Assembly (NCBI GenBank): GCA_900541335.1
Contig: UQJC01000003.1
Span: 1-64,000, forward strand
Direction of reading: 5' to 3'
Source: an uncultured Prevotella sp.
GTDB taxonomy: Bacteria; Bacteroidota; Bacteroidia; Bacteroidales; Bacteroidaceae
Length of the DNA stretch: 64,000 nucleotides
Program-made: the position numbers and the translations under genes
Shown here: one piece after another, positions 18,204-27,277 of the stretch
Layout: each line of letters begins with the position of its first letter
Numbering within the stretch: position 1 is the first letter of the stretch
Notes under the pieces: generated by a model
What the model saw: the letters and a program-made list of their open reading frames with translations, nothing else
What the model was told of the DNA's origin: nothing
Databases searched by the model: none

Positions 18204-20687
18204 ATGAAATATCTTTCTCTATTATCCTTTCTGTTCGTCCTGCTTGGCATCGCCGCCTGTTCGACGACTTCGGCTTTGCCCGATGACGAACAACTCTATA
18301 CCGGTATAAAACAAATCACTTATACCGACGATCCGGCGCGGTTGGAGAAAAAAGAAAACCGTGATTCAGCCGGTGTAATCGTGGCATTGGCAGATGCTGT
18401 GACTGCCGTAGAAAATGTGCTGGATGGCAAACAAACCAAATCGCTTCAGTCGCTCCTGAAAGGGGAGAAAAAGACCTTGACCAAGGCAGAGAAGAAAATA
18501 CTGGAAGCGGCTCATAAAAAGAATGAGGAAGACTTTGCGTTGGCACGCGAGGAAGTTGATGCCGTATTGGCCTTTCCCCCCAACAATGCCATCTTCGGTT
18601 CGTCCAGCATGAGTTGGCCCTGGAAAATTGGTCTGTGGGTGCACAACGGATTTATTGACAGTAAGGGAAAGTTAGGCAAATGGATCTTTCGCAACTTTGG
18701 TACGGACCCCGTGTTGATCAGTAAGGTGAGTCCCGAGATGCGTGCCAAGGTGGCAACCAATACGCTTCATAACTATGGCTACTTTCACGGTAAGGTAGAT
18801 TATAATGTGCACACGCAGAAAAATCCGAAGAAGGCGAAGGTCAGCTATCAAGTCAGTGCCGGACAGCTTTATCGTCTCGATTCGGTGGCCTATTTGCACT
18901 ATCCTGCTCCGATGGACAGTTTGCTGCGGAAGTACGAAAACCGAAAACTCTTGAAGCGTGGTGACGCATTCAGCGTCATTAATCTCTCCAATGAGCAGAC
19001 GCGAATCGAAGAGTTGTTCCGCAATGCAGGGTATTACTTTTACAATGCCGCTTATACCACATTTCGGGCAGACACCTTGCAACGCAAGAACTTTGTACAG
19101 CTTCAGGTATTGCCTGCTCCCGATCGTCCCGAACGCGCCAATCGTCCTTGGTATATCGGCCGCACGGTAATCAATGTGCGCGACAACGAAACAGCCCCGC
19201 TTGAAAAGCAAGTGACCTGGCGTAACTATACTTTCAATTATTCGGGAAAGAAAATGCCACTTAAGGGCAACCTGTGGTTGCATGCCATTACGCACCGCCA
19301 CGGTAAGCCTTACAGCTTGCGTGACCAAAAGATGAGTCTCGAAAAGATGGGAGCGATGGGCGTATTGAGCCGAATGGACATTAACTATGTGCCGCGCGAC
19401 ACCACGCCAGATTGTGACACGCTCGATGTCATTGTCAGTGCGACAATGGACAAGCTTTATGATTCGACCTTTGAAGTCAATGCTACGATGAAGAGTAATC
19501 AGCAGGCTGGTCCCGGTGTATCTTACGAGTTGGCCAAGCGCAATGCCTTTCGTGGCGGTGAGAAGGTATCGTTTAAAATCTTCGGTTCGTATGAGTGGCA
19601 AACAGGAGCGGGTGCTCAGGGAGGTAATTCGCTGTTGAATTCCTATGAGCTGGGTACGCAGCTCGCGTTGAAGTTTCCCCGTTTCATCTTTCCTGGTGTG
19701 ACAAAGCGCATTCAGCGTTATTACTCTTCGACAGCCTTTGCCCTCGATGCAGATTGGAAAAATCGCTCGGGTTTCTTCAATATGGTCAGCATGGGCTTGA
19801 GTGCCACTTACCGTTGGTACAAACGTGAGACCTCGCAACACGAGTTGACGCTCTTCAATTTAGAGTTTGACAAACTCAACCATACGACGCATGTCTTCGA
19901 CTCCATTATGACGGAAAATCCCGCCCTTTATGTCTCGATGCGTGACCAGTTTGTCCCCTCGCTGACTTATACCTTCACCTACCAGTCGCGGAAGTGGCGA
20001 AAGAATCCTTGGTGGGCGCAATTCTCTATTAAGGAAGCCGGTAACTTCGTGTCAGCTTGTTATGCAATAGCGGGACAAAAGTTCAGCAAACGGAATAAGG
20101 AGCTCTTTGGTAATCCTTTTGCTCAATATGTCAAGGTGACGGGCGAAATCCACAAGCTGTTCCGTTTGACCAAAGATGTGAATGTGGCGACGCGTGCCTT
20201 TGCCGGTGTCATCTATAGTTATGGAAACAGTGTTTCAGCTCCTTATGTAGATCAGTTCTATGTAGGAGGTGCCAACAGCATCCGTGCGTTTACCGTGCGC
20301 TCGTTGGGTCCGGGTTCGTTCCGTCCCACCAATTCGAAGTATTCCTATATGGATCAAACGGGTGATGTGAAGTTTGAAGCCAATGCCGAACTTCGTGCGC
20401 GATTATTTGGCGACCTACACGGCGCCGTATTTCTTGATGCGGGTAACGTGTGGACCTTACGCCATGACCCGAAGCGTCCCGGTTCGCAACTCAAAGGCTC
20501 TACGCTGAAGAATATTGCTTTAGGTACGGGTCTTGGTGTGCGTTACGACCTCGATTTCCTAGTACTCCGCTTTGATGTGGGCGTAGCCCTTCATGCACCT
20601 TATCAGACTTCCAAGTCAGGCTTCTATAACATTGAGAAGTTTAAGGATGGGTTGGGTTTACACTTTGCCATTGGTTATCCATTCTAA
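18204..20687 (+). CDS. tamL: TamL: BamA/TamA-family outer-membrane lipoprotein
   Basis: An 827-residue outer-membrane protein. The signal peptide ends in the lipobox LGIAACS (Cys19), which marks the lipoprotein form of TamA found in Bacteroidetes. Residues about 190-420 contain POTRA-like folds (RLDSVAYLHYP; AFSVINLSNEQTRIEELFRNAGYYFYN). The C-terminal half is a 16-strand Omp85-type barrel with the conserved loop motif VGGANSIRAFTVRSLGPGSF (about residues 690-709) and a final strand ending in an aromatic residue (HFAIGYPF). It should work with TamB in inserting outer-membrane proteins. A 13-bp terminator follows 20 bases downstream, closing the tamB-tamL unit. Confidence 0.9.
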   Translation: MKYLSLLSFLFVLLGIAACSTTSALPDDEQLYTGIKQITYTDDPARLEKKENRDSAGVIVALADAVTAVENVLDGKQTKSLQSLLKGEKKTLTKAEKKILEAAHKKNEEDFALAREEVDAVLAFPPNNAIFGSSSMSWPWKIGLWVHNGFIDSKGKLGKWIFRNFGTDPVLISKVSPEMRAKVATNTLHNYGYFHGKVDYNVHTQKNPKKAKVSYQVSAGQLYRLDSVAYLHYPAPMDSLLRKYENRKLLKRGDAFSVINLSNEQTRIEELFRNAGYYFYNAAYTTFRADTLQRKNFVQLQVLPAPDRPERANRPWYIGRTVINVRDNETAPLEKQVTWRNYTFNYSGKKMPLKGNLWLHAITHRHGKPYSLRDQKMSLEKMGAMGVLSRMDINYVPRDTTPDCDTLDVIVSATMDKLYDSTFEVNATMKSNQQAGPGVSYELAKRNAFRGGEKVSFKIFGSYEWQTGAGAQGGNSLLNSYELGTQLALKFPRFIFPGVTKRIQRYYSSTAFALDADWKNRSGFFNMVSMGLSATYRWYKRETSQHELTLFNLEFDKLNHTTHVFDSIMTENPALYVSMRDQFVPSLTYTFTYQSRKWRKNPWWAQFSIKEAGNFVSACYAIAGQKFSKRNKELFGNPFAQYVKVTGEIHKLFRLTKDVNVATRAFAGVIYSYGNSVSAPYVDQFYVGGANSIRAFTVRSLGPGSFRPTNSKYSYMDQTGDVKFEANAELRARLFGDLHGAVFLDAGNVWTLRHDPKRPGSQLKGSTLKNIALGTGLGVRYDLDFLVLRFDVGVALHAPYQTSKSGFYNIEKFKDGLGLHFAIGYPF

Positions 20688-20706
20688 TCAGTTTTTACCG
20701 TCTTCA

Positions 20707-20750
20707 ACCTGCCGACGTATTCCTTGGATGCAAGGAGTACGTCGGCAGGT
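20707..20750 (+). terminator. Terminator of tamB-tamL
   Basis: Perfect 13-bp stem ACCTGCCGACGTA / TACGTCGGCAGGT followed by TGTTTGTG. It could act in both directions. Confidence 0.75.
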
Positions 20751-20878
20751 TGTTTGTGAAGTAGCTGTTTCTGAAGCACTTCTGCTCTCTCCTCTTCTCA
20801 AAAAGGCTGACTCCCTTTCCCAATCCAGAAAAAAACACCAATTTTGCAACCCCGTTTAACCAAATAGTCCACTTTCGT

Positions 20879-22264
20879 ATGACCTCTTCCCCTCAGCAAG
20901 CCTGGCAGTATTGCCTCCAGATGATTCAGCAACGGATTCCCGAACAGCATTTTAAAACGTGGTTCGAACCATTGGAATTTGTCGCTCTGGAGACCAATCG
21001 ACTGACCTTAGGCGTTCCGAACAAATACTTTGCTGAGTATTTTGACCAGCATTATGCTGCCTACCTGATGGGGGCGGTCAAGACGGTGTTTGGTACGGGA
21101 GTAGGTTTGCAATATCGGTTACCGCAAGAAACGGTGGGCAATGTGCAACCCGATCCGTTGCTGAAGGTGGGACCGGCGCAAACACCGGCGGTGAACGGGA
21201 AAAATGCACTCAGTTCGGTGCAGCGGCAAGGACCATTGCCCCAACTCGACTCGCAGCTTAATCCGCGTTACACGTTTAAAAACTTTGTAGAGGGCAGCAG
21301 CAATCGTTTGTCGTTTAGCGTGGCGCAAAGTATAGCCGAAAATCCGGGTAAGAATACCTTCAATCCCTTCTTTCTTTACGGTCCAAGCGGGGTTGGTAAG
21401 ACCCACCTGGTCAATGCCATCGGTGTGCGCATCAAGGAACTTTATCCCGAGAAGCGTGTGCTCTTTGTTTCTGCTCACGTGTTTCGTACCCAGTACGTTG
21501 ACTCTCGCTTGCATAACACGCAAAACGACTTCATCCATTTCTATCAAACCATTGATGTCCTCATCATCGACGACATTCAGGAGATTACGACCGCCAAAAC
21601 GCAACAGGCATTCTTCCACGTGTTTAATCACTTGCAGCAGAATAACCGACAAATCATCATCACCTGTGACCGTCCGCCTGTATTGCTCGAAGGAATGGAA
21701 GACCGCATGCTTACCCGATTTAAGTGGGGTATGACGGCTGAAATGGAGAAACCTGACACGAAGTTACGCCGAGACATCCTAATCTCTAAGATTCGTCGTG
21801 ACGGTTTGGTGATTCCCGATCCCGTCATTCAGTACATTGCGCAAAATGTCGAGAGTAGTGTACGTGAGATTGAAGGCATCATCAACTCGATTATGGCTTA
21901 CTCTGTTGTCGACAATTGCGAAATTGATTTGCAACTCACGCAGCGAGTCGTAGCGCGTGCTGTTAATCTGGAGAAAAGGGAGCTGACCACCGATGACATT
22001 ATCGACACCGTCTGCAAAGCCCACGGCATCAAGACGAAGGATATTGTATCTAAAAGCCGCAAGCAGCAATTCGTTCAAGCTCGTCAGCTCGCCATGTATC
22101 TTTGTCATAAGTACACCAACATTACCTATAGTCAAATAGGACGTATCTTTGGTAAGCGCGATCACAGTACGGTACTCTATGCTTGTAGCCAAGTAAGCAA
22201 GCGCTATTCAGTTGATAAGAATTTCCGCCGTGACGTGGAAGATCTCGAAGCTACATTGCGTTAA
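20879..22264 (+). CDS. dnaA: Chromosomal replication initiator DnaA
   Basis: A 461-residue initiator that binds DnaA boxes at oriC and opens the duplex. Domain I (WQYCLQMIQQRIPEQHFKTW) is followed by a linker (about 85-125). The AAA+ core has Walker A GPSGVGKTH (about 169-177), Walker B VLIIDDIQEI (about 225) and sensor or Arg-finger regions (MLTRFKWG). The C-terminal DNA-binding domain carries the signature FGKRDHSTVLYACSQV. The length is standard. I see no cluster of TTATCCACA-type boxes in the flanks, so this is not obviously the origin. Terminators on both sides indicate independent transcription. Confidence 0.97.
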   Translation: MTSSPQQAWQYCLQMIQQRIPEQHFKTWFEPLEFVALETNRLTLGVPNKYFAEYFDQHYAAYLMGAVKTVFGTGVGLQYRLPQETVGNVQPDPLLKVGPAQTPAVNGKNALSSVQRQGPLPQLDSQLNPRYTFKNFVEGSSNRLSFSVAQSIAENPGKNTFNPFFLYGPSGVGKTHLVNAIGVRIKELYPEKRVLFVSAHVFRTQYVDSRLHNTQNDFIHFYQTIDVLIIDDIQEITTAKTQQAFFHVFNHLQQNNRQIIITCDRPPVLLEGMEDRMLTRFKWGMTAEMEKPDTKLRRDILISKIRRDGLVIPDPVIQYIAQNVESSVREIEGIINSIMAYSVVDNCEIDLQLTQRVVARAVNLEKRELTTDDIIDTVCKAHGIKTKDIVSKSRKQQFVQARQLAMYLCHKYTNITYSQIGRIFGKRDHSTVLYACSQVSKRYSVDKNFRRDVEDLEATLR

Positions 22265-22309
22265 TGAACGAAGGGTTAGCCGAGCTTTCTAAATATGTTT
22301 TTCGTTTTG

Positions 22310-22350
22310 AAGCCCCATGCTTATTGAGTTTCCATGTCATCATGGGGCTT
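22310..22350 (+). terminator. Terminator of dnaA
   Basis: AAGCCCCATG pairs perfectly with CATGGGGCTT. The T-rich sequence after it is weak (CATCTTCTC). Confidence 0.6.
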
Positions 22351-22381
22351 CATCTTCTCATAAAAAAGCAGAAGGCAAAGG

Positions 22382-22412
22382 TTGGCTGTTTCGGAAAATC
22401 TTTTTACTTTTG
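22382..22412 (+). promoter_or_regulatory. Promoter of tRNA-Ser
   Basis: TTG at 22382-22384, a 20-base spacer, and TACTTTTG at 22405-22412: a full match to the Bacteroidetes promoter consensus. The expected start near 22419 leaves about 30 bases of 5' leader for RNase P to remove. Confidence 0.75.
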
Positions 22413-22448
22413 CCGACAGTTTCAGCGGAAGCCCATAAACAACTATAA

Positions 22449-22539
22449 GGAAAGGTGCTCGAGTGGTTGAAGAGGCACGCCTGGAAAGCGTGTAAACGCC
22501 TAAAGCGTTTCGGGGGTTCGAATCCCCCTCTTTCCGCCA
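22449..22539 (+). tRNA. tRNA-Ser (anticodon GGA)
   Basis: A type II tRNA of 91 bases including an encoded CCA. The acceptor arm is GGAAAGG with TCTTTCC (one G-U pair) and discriminator G. The anticodon stem CACGC/GCGTG encloses loop CTGGAAA with anticodon GGA at 22483-22485, reading UCC and UCU. A long variable arm (ACGCCTAAAGCGT) and the T-loop GGTTCGAATCC are present. Confidence 0.97.
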
Positions 22540-22544
22540 ATATT

Positions 22545-22584
22545 AGCGTGAGTTTGCTTATTATCAGCAAATTCACGCTTTTTT
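22545..22584 (+). terminator. Terminator of tRNA-Ser
   Basis: AGCGTGAGTTTGCT pairs with AGCAAATTCACGCT (one mismatch) and is followed by six Ts. It begins five bases after the CCA end. Confidence 0.85.
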
Positions 22585-22723
22585 CTTTTGTAGTGGTGGG
22601 ACAGAAACAGGACAGTGATTTTAGGTGTATTGTCTCCATTGGGGCTTTATGCCCTCCCCCAATGCCTACAAATCAAAAAACACATGCTTAGCAGTATCAA
22701 TGCAGAATCTGTAACATGCCAAG

Positions 22724-23152
22724 TTCGAATAGCTTTCTACTGTTGGGATGGCTCAAACATCGTTTATTCGAATAGCTTTTAATCGTTGGGATGACTTAGA
22801 CATCGTTCGTTCGAATAGCTTTCAACTGTTGGGATGGCTCAAGCATCGTTTGTTCGAATAGCTTTCAACTGTTGGGATGGTTCAAGCATCGTTTGTTCGA
22901 ATAGCTTTCAACTGTTGAGATAGCTCAAACATCGTTCGTTCGAATAGCTTTCAATCATTGGGATGGCTCAAACATCGCTTGTTCGAATAGCTCTCAACAG
23001 TTGAGACGCTTCAAACATCGTTTGTTCGATAGGTTCTCAATTGTTGAGACGCTTCAAACATCGCTTGTTAGAATAGCTCTCAACAGTTGAGACGCTTCAA
23101 ACATTGTTTGTCCGATCGTTTCGCAACGATTGAGCATATTCAAAGAAGTTGG
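22724..23152. repeat. 43-bp tandem repeat array, ten units
   Basis: Ten consecutive units of 43 bp (the last about 42 bp) start at 22724 and then every 43 bases to 23111. A typical unit begins TTCGAATAGCTTTCAACTGT and ends CTCAAACATCGTTTG. The central units are nearly identical and the last three drift, some with the perfect palindrome CTCAACAGTTGAG. The period is not a multiple of three, and no reading frame is preserved. There are no spacers. It fills part of a gene-free kilobase (22590-23640) between the tRNA-Ser terminator and a minus-strand gene. Confidence 0.92.
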
Positions 23153-23170
23153 TTCACAAGTACAAAGAAT

Positions 23171-23201
23171 GAGGAGTAGCGCCATCACGGAGCCACTCCT
23201 C
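23171..23201. other. Hairpin in the gene-free region
   Basis: GAGGAGT pairs with ACTCCTC, with extra GC pairs in the interior. It lies just beyond the 43-bp array. It could be a terminator remnant; no gene ends nearby. Confidence 0.4.
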
Positions 23202-23536
23202 GGGCAAGCTTTTATAAATGCTTGGAACAATGCTGCCAGTTTACACCCAAGAAAACTTGTGAACTCAAGTGTGGCAAACGCAATAGGGGGATGCAATTGG
23301 TAAGGTGATTGCTAACCAGTGCTTTTTCGTTTTAGTATTTACATCATAAATTTATTATGAAGAATAAGAGAGAGGTAGGAGTGATGTTCGCATAATGGCC
23401 AAAACTCAGTCCTTTTGCTGATTATTCTTTCATGCTAAGGTCCTGTTTTTAATATAAATCGATGGAAATGATTCTGACAAATAAAATGTATTGAGAAGGA
23501 GAATTTGTCGGAGAATGGCGTTTGTGAAAATAAAAA

Positions 23537-23565
23537 CGGACGCACGCTTCGTAAGCGTACGTCCG
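23537..23565 (-). terminator. Terminator of the 23641-25698 minus-strand genes
   Basis: CGGACGCACGCTT pairs with AAGCGTACGTCCG (one mismatch) and a tiny loop. On the minus strand it runs into TTTTTATTTT. It ends 76 bases below the last stop codon. Confidence 0.8.
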
Positions 23566-23640
23566 AATGGGTGTGGGAAAGTTGTGTGCTTGTATCGGTA
23601 CTAGAGGTGACCTTTTTGTAGAGCAATACTCTTGTGTTTT

Positions 23641-23925
23641 CTATAGGAAGCTATACCATGCACCGCCAAGGGTCAAAAGGGCGCTGAGGCTGGCAATGAC
23701 AACGGCTGAACGTTCGTAGCCTCGGCGATAGCGATCTAAACTAACAAAGAAGAGGGCAAGGGGAATCACCCACAACAATTGCGTGGCAAGGTAGAGGAGA
23801 AAGCGTACGAAACTGCTTTCGCTCGTGCCGAAGGGTTGGGCAGCAAACAAATAGAAGGGGGAACACAGAACGGGGAGAAGGCTGATACCTGCAAGGGCCA
23901 GGAGCCATTTGGGAAATTCGTTCAT
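23641..23925 (-). CDS. Small hypothetical membrane protein
   Basis: About 94 residues starting MNEFPKWLLALAGISLLPVL, with three predicted membrane helices: about residues 6-27, 38-63 (FLLYLATQLLWVIPLALFFV) and 73-92 (VVIASLSALLTLGGAWYSFL). There is a charged cytoplasmic loop (LDRYRRGYER). I do not recognise the family. The open frame extends upstream to 24027, overlapping the DUF4091 gene's end, but the extra residues are Pro- and Phe-rich and unlikely to be translated. It follows the DUF4091 gene on the same strand and precedes a terminator. Confidence 0.55.
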   Translation of the reverse strand: MNEFPKWLLALAGISLLPVLCSPFYLFAAQPFGTSESSFVRFLLYLATQLLWVIPLALFFVSLDRYRRGYERSAVVIASLSALLTLGGAWYSFL

Positions 23926-24039
23926 GACGGGTGAAAATACTGGGGATAGAGAATCAATGAAAGGGGCGGGTGGAGAAAATAGGGCTTGGAAGGGGAAAGA
24001 AGCTCTTGCCTCGTTTTCCCCCTCCAAGTTGCGGACTTC

Positions 24040-25698
24040 TTATTGGTTGAGCAGTGCGTGTAATGCGTTAACCAAAGAAGAAGCCGTTTCGCCTTCGGGA
24101 ATCCCCTCTGCACGGAAGCGATCGACGAGGGCATTGAGTCGGTCGAGTGCGGCAGTATTGCCCTGCTTGGTGTACGTTTCGCGAAGGATGCGAATCTTCT
24201 CAGCCATGGCGACACCTTCCATAAAACGCTCGTAACGAACGGACGAACGCGGACCGGGATAGATGCAATACGTATCGCCTGGAGCAAAGAGACGGAAGCG
24301 TGAGTCGGTCATTGACTTATCGTCCCAGTTCATCCAAGCCCAGCGCAGGTAACCGTCAAATTGATTGGCTACGCAATAGATGGGCAACCATGCTCCTTCG
24401 GAGGGCAGACTGTTGGAGAATATATTGGGCTCGGGTGTACTGCAACAGGTGTAGGTCGTCGAAACCCAACCTTTTGCGCGGCGTGCGGCTAATTCTTCCG
24501 GACTGAAGTCTTCCCCGTAAGCAATGCAATAGTCATAGAGTTTGTCTACCAGTTCCTTGTGGTAGGTTCCTGCGAGCGACATCTTCATGTCGGGCACGGC
24601 TTCTTGAAGTACGCGGTACGCATCGAGCATATTGGGCAACCCACGTTCGTCCATGGCAATGCACGTCTTGTCATACCAACCACGCTCCTTGAGATGGGCG
24701 GCAAAGTTTTGAAGGAAGGAAGTCCACAGAGCTTTGTATTCAGGTGAAGAAGTGCTGGTGCGCAGGTCGATATCCTTACCCGTTGCCTCGTCGAAATAGC
24801 GGAAAGACATGTCCCAAGGAACCATTGAGAAGCAATTGATTTGGCGGTCAATGCCACATTCGGCACAAAGTTCCACCCAGCGGTCAAAAATCGTGTAGTC
24901 GTAGCTCCACGTACCGTCCTTGCGGCGAGTGGTGCGAATCATGGGGTCAAACTTGTCAAAGCTCTGGTCACCCCACGGTTCGTAGAAGAGGATGGCCGAA
25001 ACAACCTTCTGTCCCGAGCGTGCCAACAGACGCAGGTAAGGCTTCAAGGCTTCCATGTGTTCCTTGCTCCAGCGTTTCAAACCGTATTGGCGCGAAACGG
25101 CATAAGGCTGTTGCCAGAAGTCTACGTGAAATTGTTGATCGGCAGGTGCAGGGAGCGTGCGGTCAAGCACCCTGACCGAGAGAGCCAGTTTACCCACCAC
25201 CTTTTGCGTAGCCGAGTCCGTCACTTCGAGTGCGAGTTTGTGAACACCCGGTTTCGCGTCGCGTGACACATCGAGCGTACACCACACAGGGCGCGTAGTT
25301 TCGGCTTTCAGTTGGCAAGTTTCTTCCGGCAGGTTGATGCGGTCGGGAACGGGATAGGCAGTCAGCCCTTGCGGCGGATAGCCACAGCCCTGAAAGTTAT
25401 TGGTCAGTACATAGTCAACGAAGTGAGCCGTTGCTTGGGTAAAAGCCGAGTGGCCTTTCTGCTTTTCGGTGAGCTTTACTTGCAATGTCCCCGTAGCTTG
25501 CGGCGCATAGACAACGGCTTGCACTGCAGCACGTTCGCCGCGCCAAACGGTGACGAGCGTGTCGCGCTGATTGCGCAATGCAGGACGGAGGTCAGAAGCA
25601 TATTGAATGTCCTTAGAACCCCAGGAGAAGTTGACTGGAGCTTGAGCCGCAGCCGAAAGTGGAAGGGCAAGCAGGGCAGAGAGAATGAGCTGTTTCAT
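24040..25698 (-). CDS. Secreted DUF4091-type glycoside-hydrolase-like protein
   Basis: A 552-residue exported protein: signal peptide 1-18 (MKQLILSALLALPLSAAAQA), then a beta-sandwich region (about 30-190, ERAAVQAVVYAPQATGTLQV). A TIM-barrel-like part follows with HVDFWQQPYAVSRQYGL, ILFYEPWGDQSFDKFDP, CIAMDERGLPNMLDAYRVL and LRWAWMNWDDK. This order matches glycoside-hydrolase-like proteins with a DUF4091 domain, often found in Bacteroidetes glycan loci. The acidic residues in FYEPWGDQ and AMDERG are candidates for catalysis, but the substrate is unknown. There is no sorting tail. The dipeptidase gene lies 81 bases upstream on the same strand. Confidence 0.8.
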   Translation of the reverse strand: MKQLILSALLALPLSAAAQAPVNFSWGSKDIQYASDLRPALRNQRDTLVTVWRGERAAVQAVVYAPQATGTLQVKLTEKQKGHSAFTQATAHFVDYVLTNNFQGCGYPPQGLTAYPVPDRINLPEETCQLKAETTRPVWCTLDVSRDAKPGVHKLALEVTDSATQKVVGKLALSVRVLDRTLPAPADQQFHVDFWQQPYAVSRQYGLKRWSKEHMEALKPYLRLLARSGQKVVSAILFYEPWGDQSFDKFDPMIRTTRRKDGTWSYDYTIFDRWVELCAECGIDRQINCFSMVPWDMSFRYFDEATGKDIDLRTSTSSPEYKALWTSFLQNFAAHLKERGWYDKTCIAMDERGLPNMLDAYRVLQEAVPDMKMSLAGTYHKELVDKLYDYCIAYGEDFSPEELAARRAKGWVSTTYTCCSTPEPNIFSNSLPSEGAWLPIYCVANQFDGYLRWAWMNWDDKSMTDSRFRLFAPGDTYCIYPGPRSSVRYERFMEGVAMAEKIRILRETYTKQGNTAALDRLNALVDRFRAEGIPEGETASSLVNALHALLNQ

Positions 25699-25779
25699 GA
25701 GAAAGGGGAGAGGGATGAAGAAAGTGAAATGGCTAAATCTGAAATCGAACGGTTGACACTGGTAAAGCGTGCTTGCAGC

Positions 25780-27156
25780 TTATCGGTTGTTTGCGATTTC
25801 GTCATAATGCTGATGGAATCCCACAATGGCCGTGATGCCTTTGTGCACCATGTCGAGCGGGAAGTTTTCGTTGGGTGAATGGATGGCATTACTTTCGAGT
25901 CCGAAGCCCATAAGCACCGTCTTGACACCCAGTTCGCGTTCGAAGTCACTGATGATAGGAATGCTACCACCGCGACGTACAGCCAGGGGACGTTTGCCAA
26001 AGGCTTCTTCAAAACCCTTTTCAGCTGCTTGGTAAGCCGGCAGGTCGATGGGGCAAACATAGCCTTCGCCTCCGTGCATAGGGGTCACCTTCACACGTAC
26101 GCATTGGGGAGCAATGCTTTGAATGTAATCTACAAAGAGCTTCGAAATCACTTCGTGGCGTTGGTGGGGAACCAGGCGGGTCGAAACCTTGGCGTAAGCC
26201 TTCGAGGGTAAGACCGTCTTAGAACCTTCGCCCGTATGTCCGCCCCAAATGCCGCATACGTCGAATGACGGACGGCAAGCGTTGCGTTCAATCGTTGAGT
26301 AACCGCGTTCGCCGCGCAGTTCGTCTACGTCGATGGCACGTTTGTAGCGTTCTTCGTCAAAAGGAATGGAAGCAATCATGGCGCGTTCTTCTGCTGAGAG
26401 TGCTTCCACCTCGTCATAGAAGTGAGGAATGGTGATGCGTCCGTCAGCGTCAACTACCTGGGCTAACATTTCACACAACACGTTGATGGGGTTCGCCACC
26501 GCCCCGCCAAAGTGTCCCGAATGGAGGTCACGGTTGGGGCCTGTCACTTCAATTTCCCAGTAAGCCAAGCCGCGCAGTCCCGTTGTGAGGGAGGGAAGGT
26601 CAGCCGCCAGCATGGAAGTATCACTGACCAGAATCACATCGCAGGCGAGCAGTTCGCGGTGTTTCTGCAAGAAGCCGTTGAGCGAAGGAGAACCGATTTC
26701 CTCTTCGCCTTCGATAATGAATTTTACATTGTGGCGCAACAAGTCGTGGCGCACAAGGTATTCGAAAGCTTTGAGTTGAAGGAAGGCCTGCCCCTTGTCG
26801 TCATCGGCGCCGCGAGCCCAAATGCGACCATCGCGTACTTCGGGTTCAAAGGGGGCACTTTTCCACAATTCGAGTGGAGCCACCGGCATGACATCGTAGT
26901 GACCATAAATCAGTACAGTCGGTGCCGTATCGCTGATGTGCTTTTCCGCAAAGACCAATGGATTGCCTTCCGAGGGCATGATTTCAGCACGGTCAACGCC
27001 AGCTTCCAGCAAAAGCTCGCGCCAGCGTGCTGCGCAGCGTAACATATCGTCGTGGTGTGCCGGTTCGGCACTGATGCTGGGAATGCGAATAAGGCTGAAG
27101 AGTTCTTCGAGCAAGCGCGGTTCGTTGTCCGCGAGGTAAGTTGAGAGGGAGTTCAT
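25780..27156 (-). CDS. M20 family dipeptidase
   Basis: A 458-residue zinc dipeptidase of the M20 (ArgE/DapE/carnosinase) family, cytosolic since no signal peptide is seen. Metal and catalytic residues are in place: His86 and Asp88 in YGHYDVMP, Asp119 in RGADDDKGQ, the Glu pair at about 151-152 in IIEGEEEIGS, and the C-terminal His in ESNAIHSPNENF. The lid domain (about 190-350) carries the LRGLAYWEIEVTGPNRDLHSG segment common to the group. It probably hydrolyses dipeptides after oligopeptide uptake, which suits an amino-acid-fermenting anaerobe. It may share a transcript with the DUF4091 gene. Confidence 0.9.
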   Translation of the reverse strand: MNSLSTYLADNEPRLLEELFSLIRIPSISAEPAHHDDMLRCAARWRELLLEAGVDRAEIMPSEGNPLVFAEKHISDTAPTVLIYGHYDVMPVAPLELWKSAPFEPEVRDGRIWARGADDDKGQAFLQLKAFEYLVRHDLLRHNVKFIIEGEEEIGSPSLNGFLQKHRELLACDVILVSDTSMLAADLPSLTTGLRGLAYWEIEVTGPNRDLHSGHFGGAVANPINVLCEMLAQVVDADGRITIPHFYDEVEALSAEERAMIASIPFDEERYKRAIDVDELRGERGYSTIERNACRPSFDVCGIWGGHTGEGSKTVLPSKAYAKVSTRLVPHQRHEVISKLFVDYIQSIAPQCVRVKVTPMHGGEGYVCPIDLPAYQAAEKGFEEAFGKRPLAVRRGGSIPIISDFERELGVKTVLMGFGLESNAIHSPNENFPLDMVHKGITAIVGFHQHYDEIANNR

Positions 27157-27220
27157 AGTGGTGGGGTGTTAGGGTTATGTGGTTAAGAATGGTAAGGGAG
27201 GTAAAGTTACTTCTGCCAGG

Positions 27221-27240
27221 GGTCGCGGCATGCCGCTACC
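27221..27240. repeat. REP-like palindrome, copy 2
   Basis: GGTCGCGGCATGCCGCTACC, one mismatch from the consensus, forward orientation. It has the family's left flank AAAGTTACTTCTGCC and right flank GTACAAC. It lies in the 121-bp gap between the DUF1934 and dipeptidase genes. Confidence 0.85.
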
Positions 27241-27277
27241 GTACAACTCCTTCGCCCTTACCGCCTTCTTTATCTGT

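Noticed and set aside
18672..19841. A 389-codon minus-strand frame opposite tamL
   Set aside because: It is antisense to clear Omp85-type barrel coding sequence and has no recognisable domain; it is a shadow frame.
22449..22539. tRNA-Ser as the attachment site of an integrated element
   Set aside because: No integrase, no duplicated tRNA 3' end and no island genes are seen downstream.
22724..23152. CRISPR array
   Set aside because: The 43-bp units are contiguous with no unique spacers, and no cas genes are in the window.
23054..23296. An 80-codon minus-strand frame at the edge of the 43-bp array
   Set aside because: It runs into the repeat units and through a hairpin, with no protein-like features.
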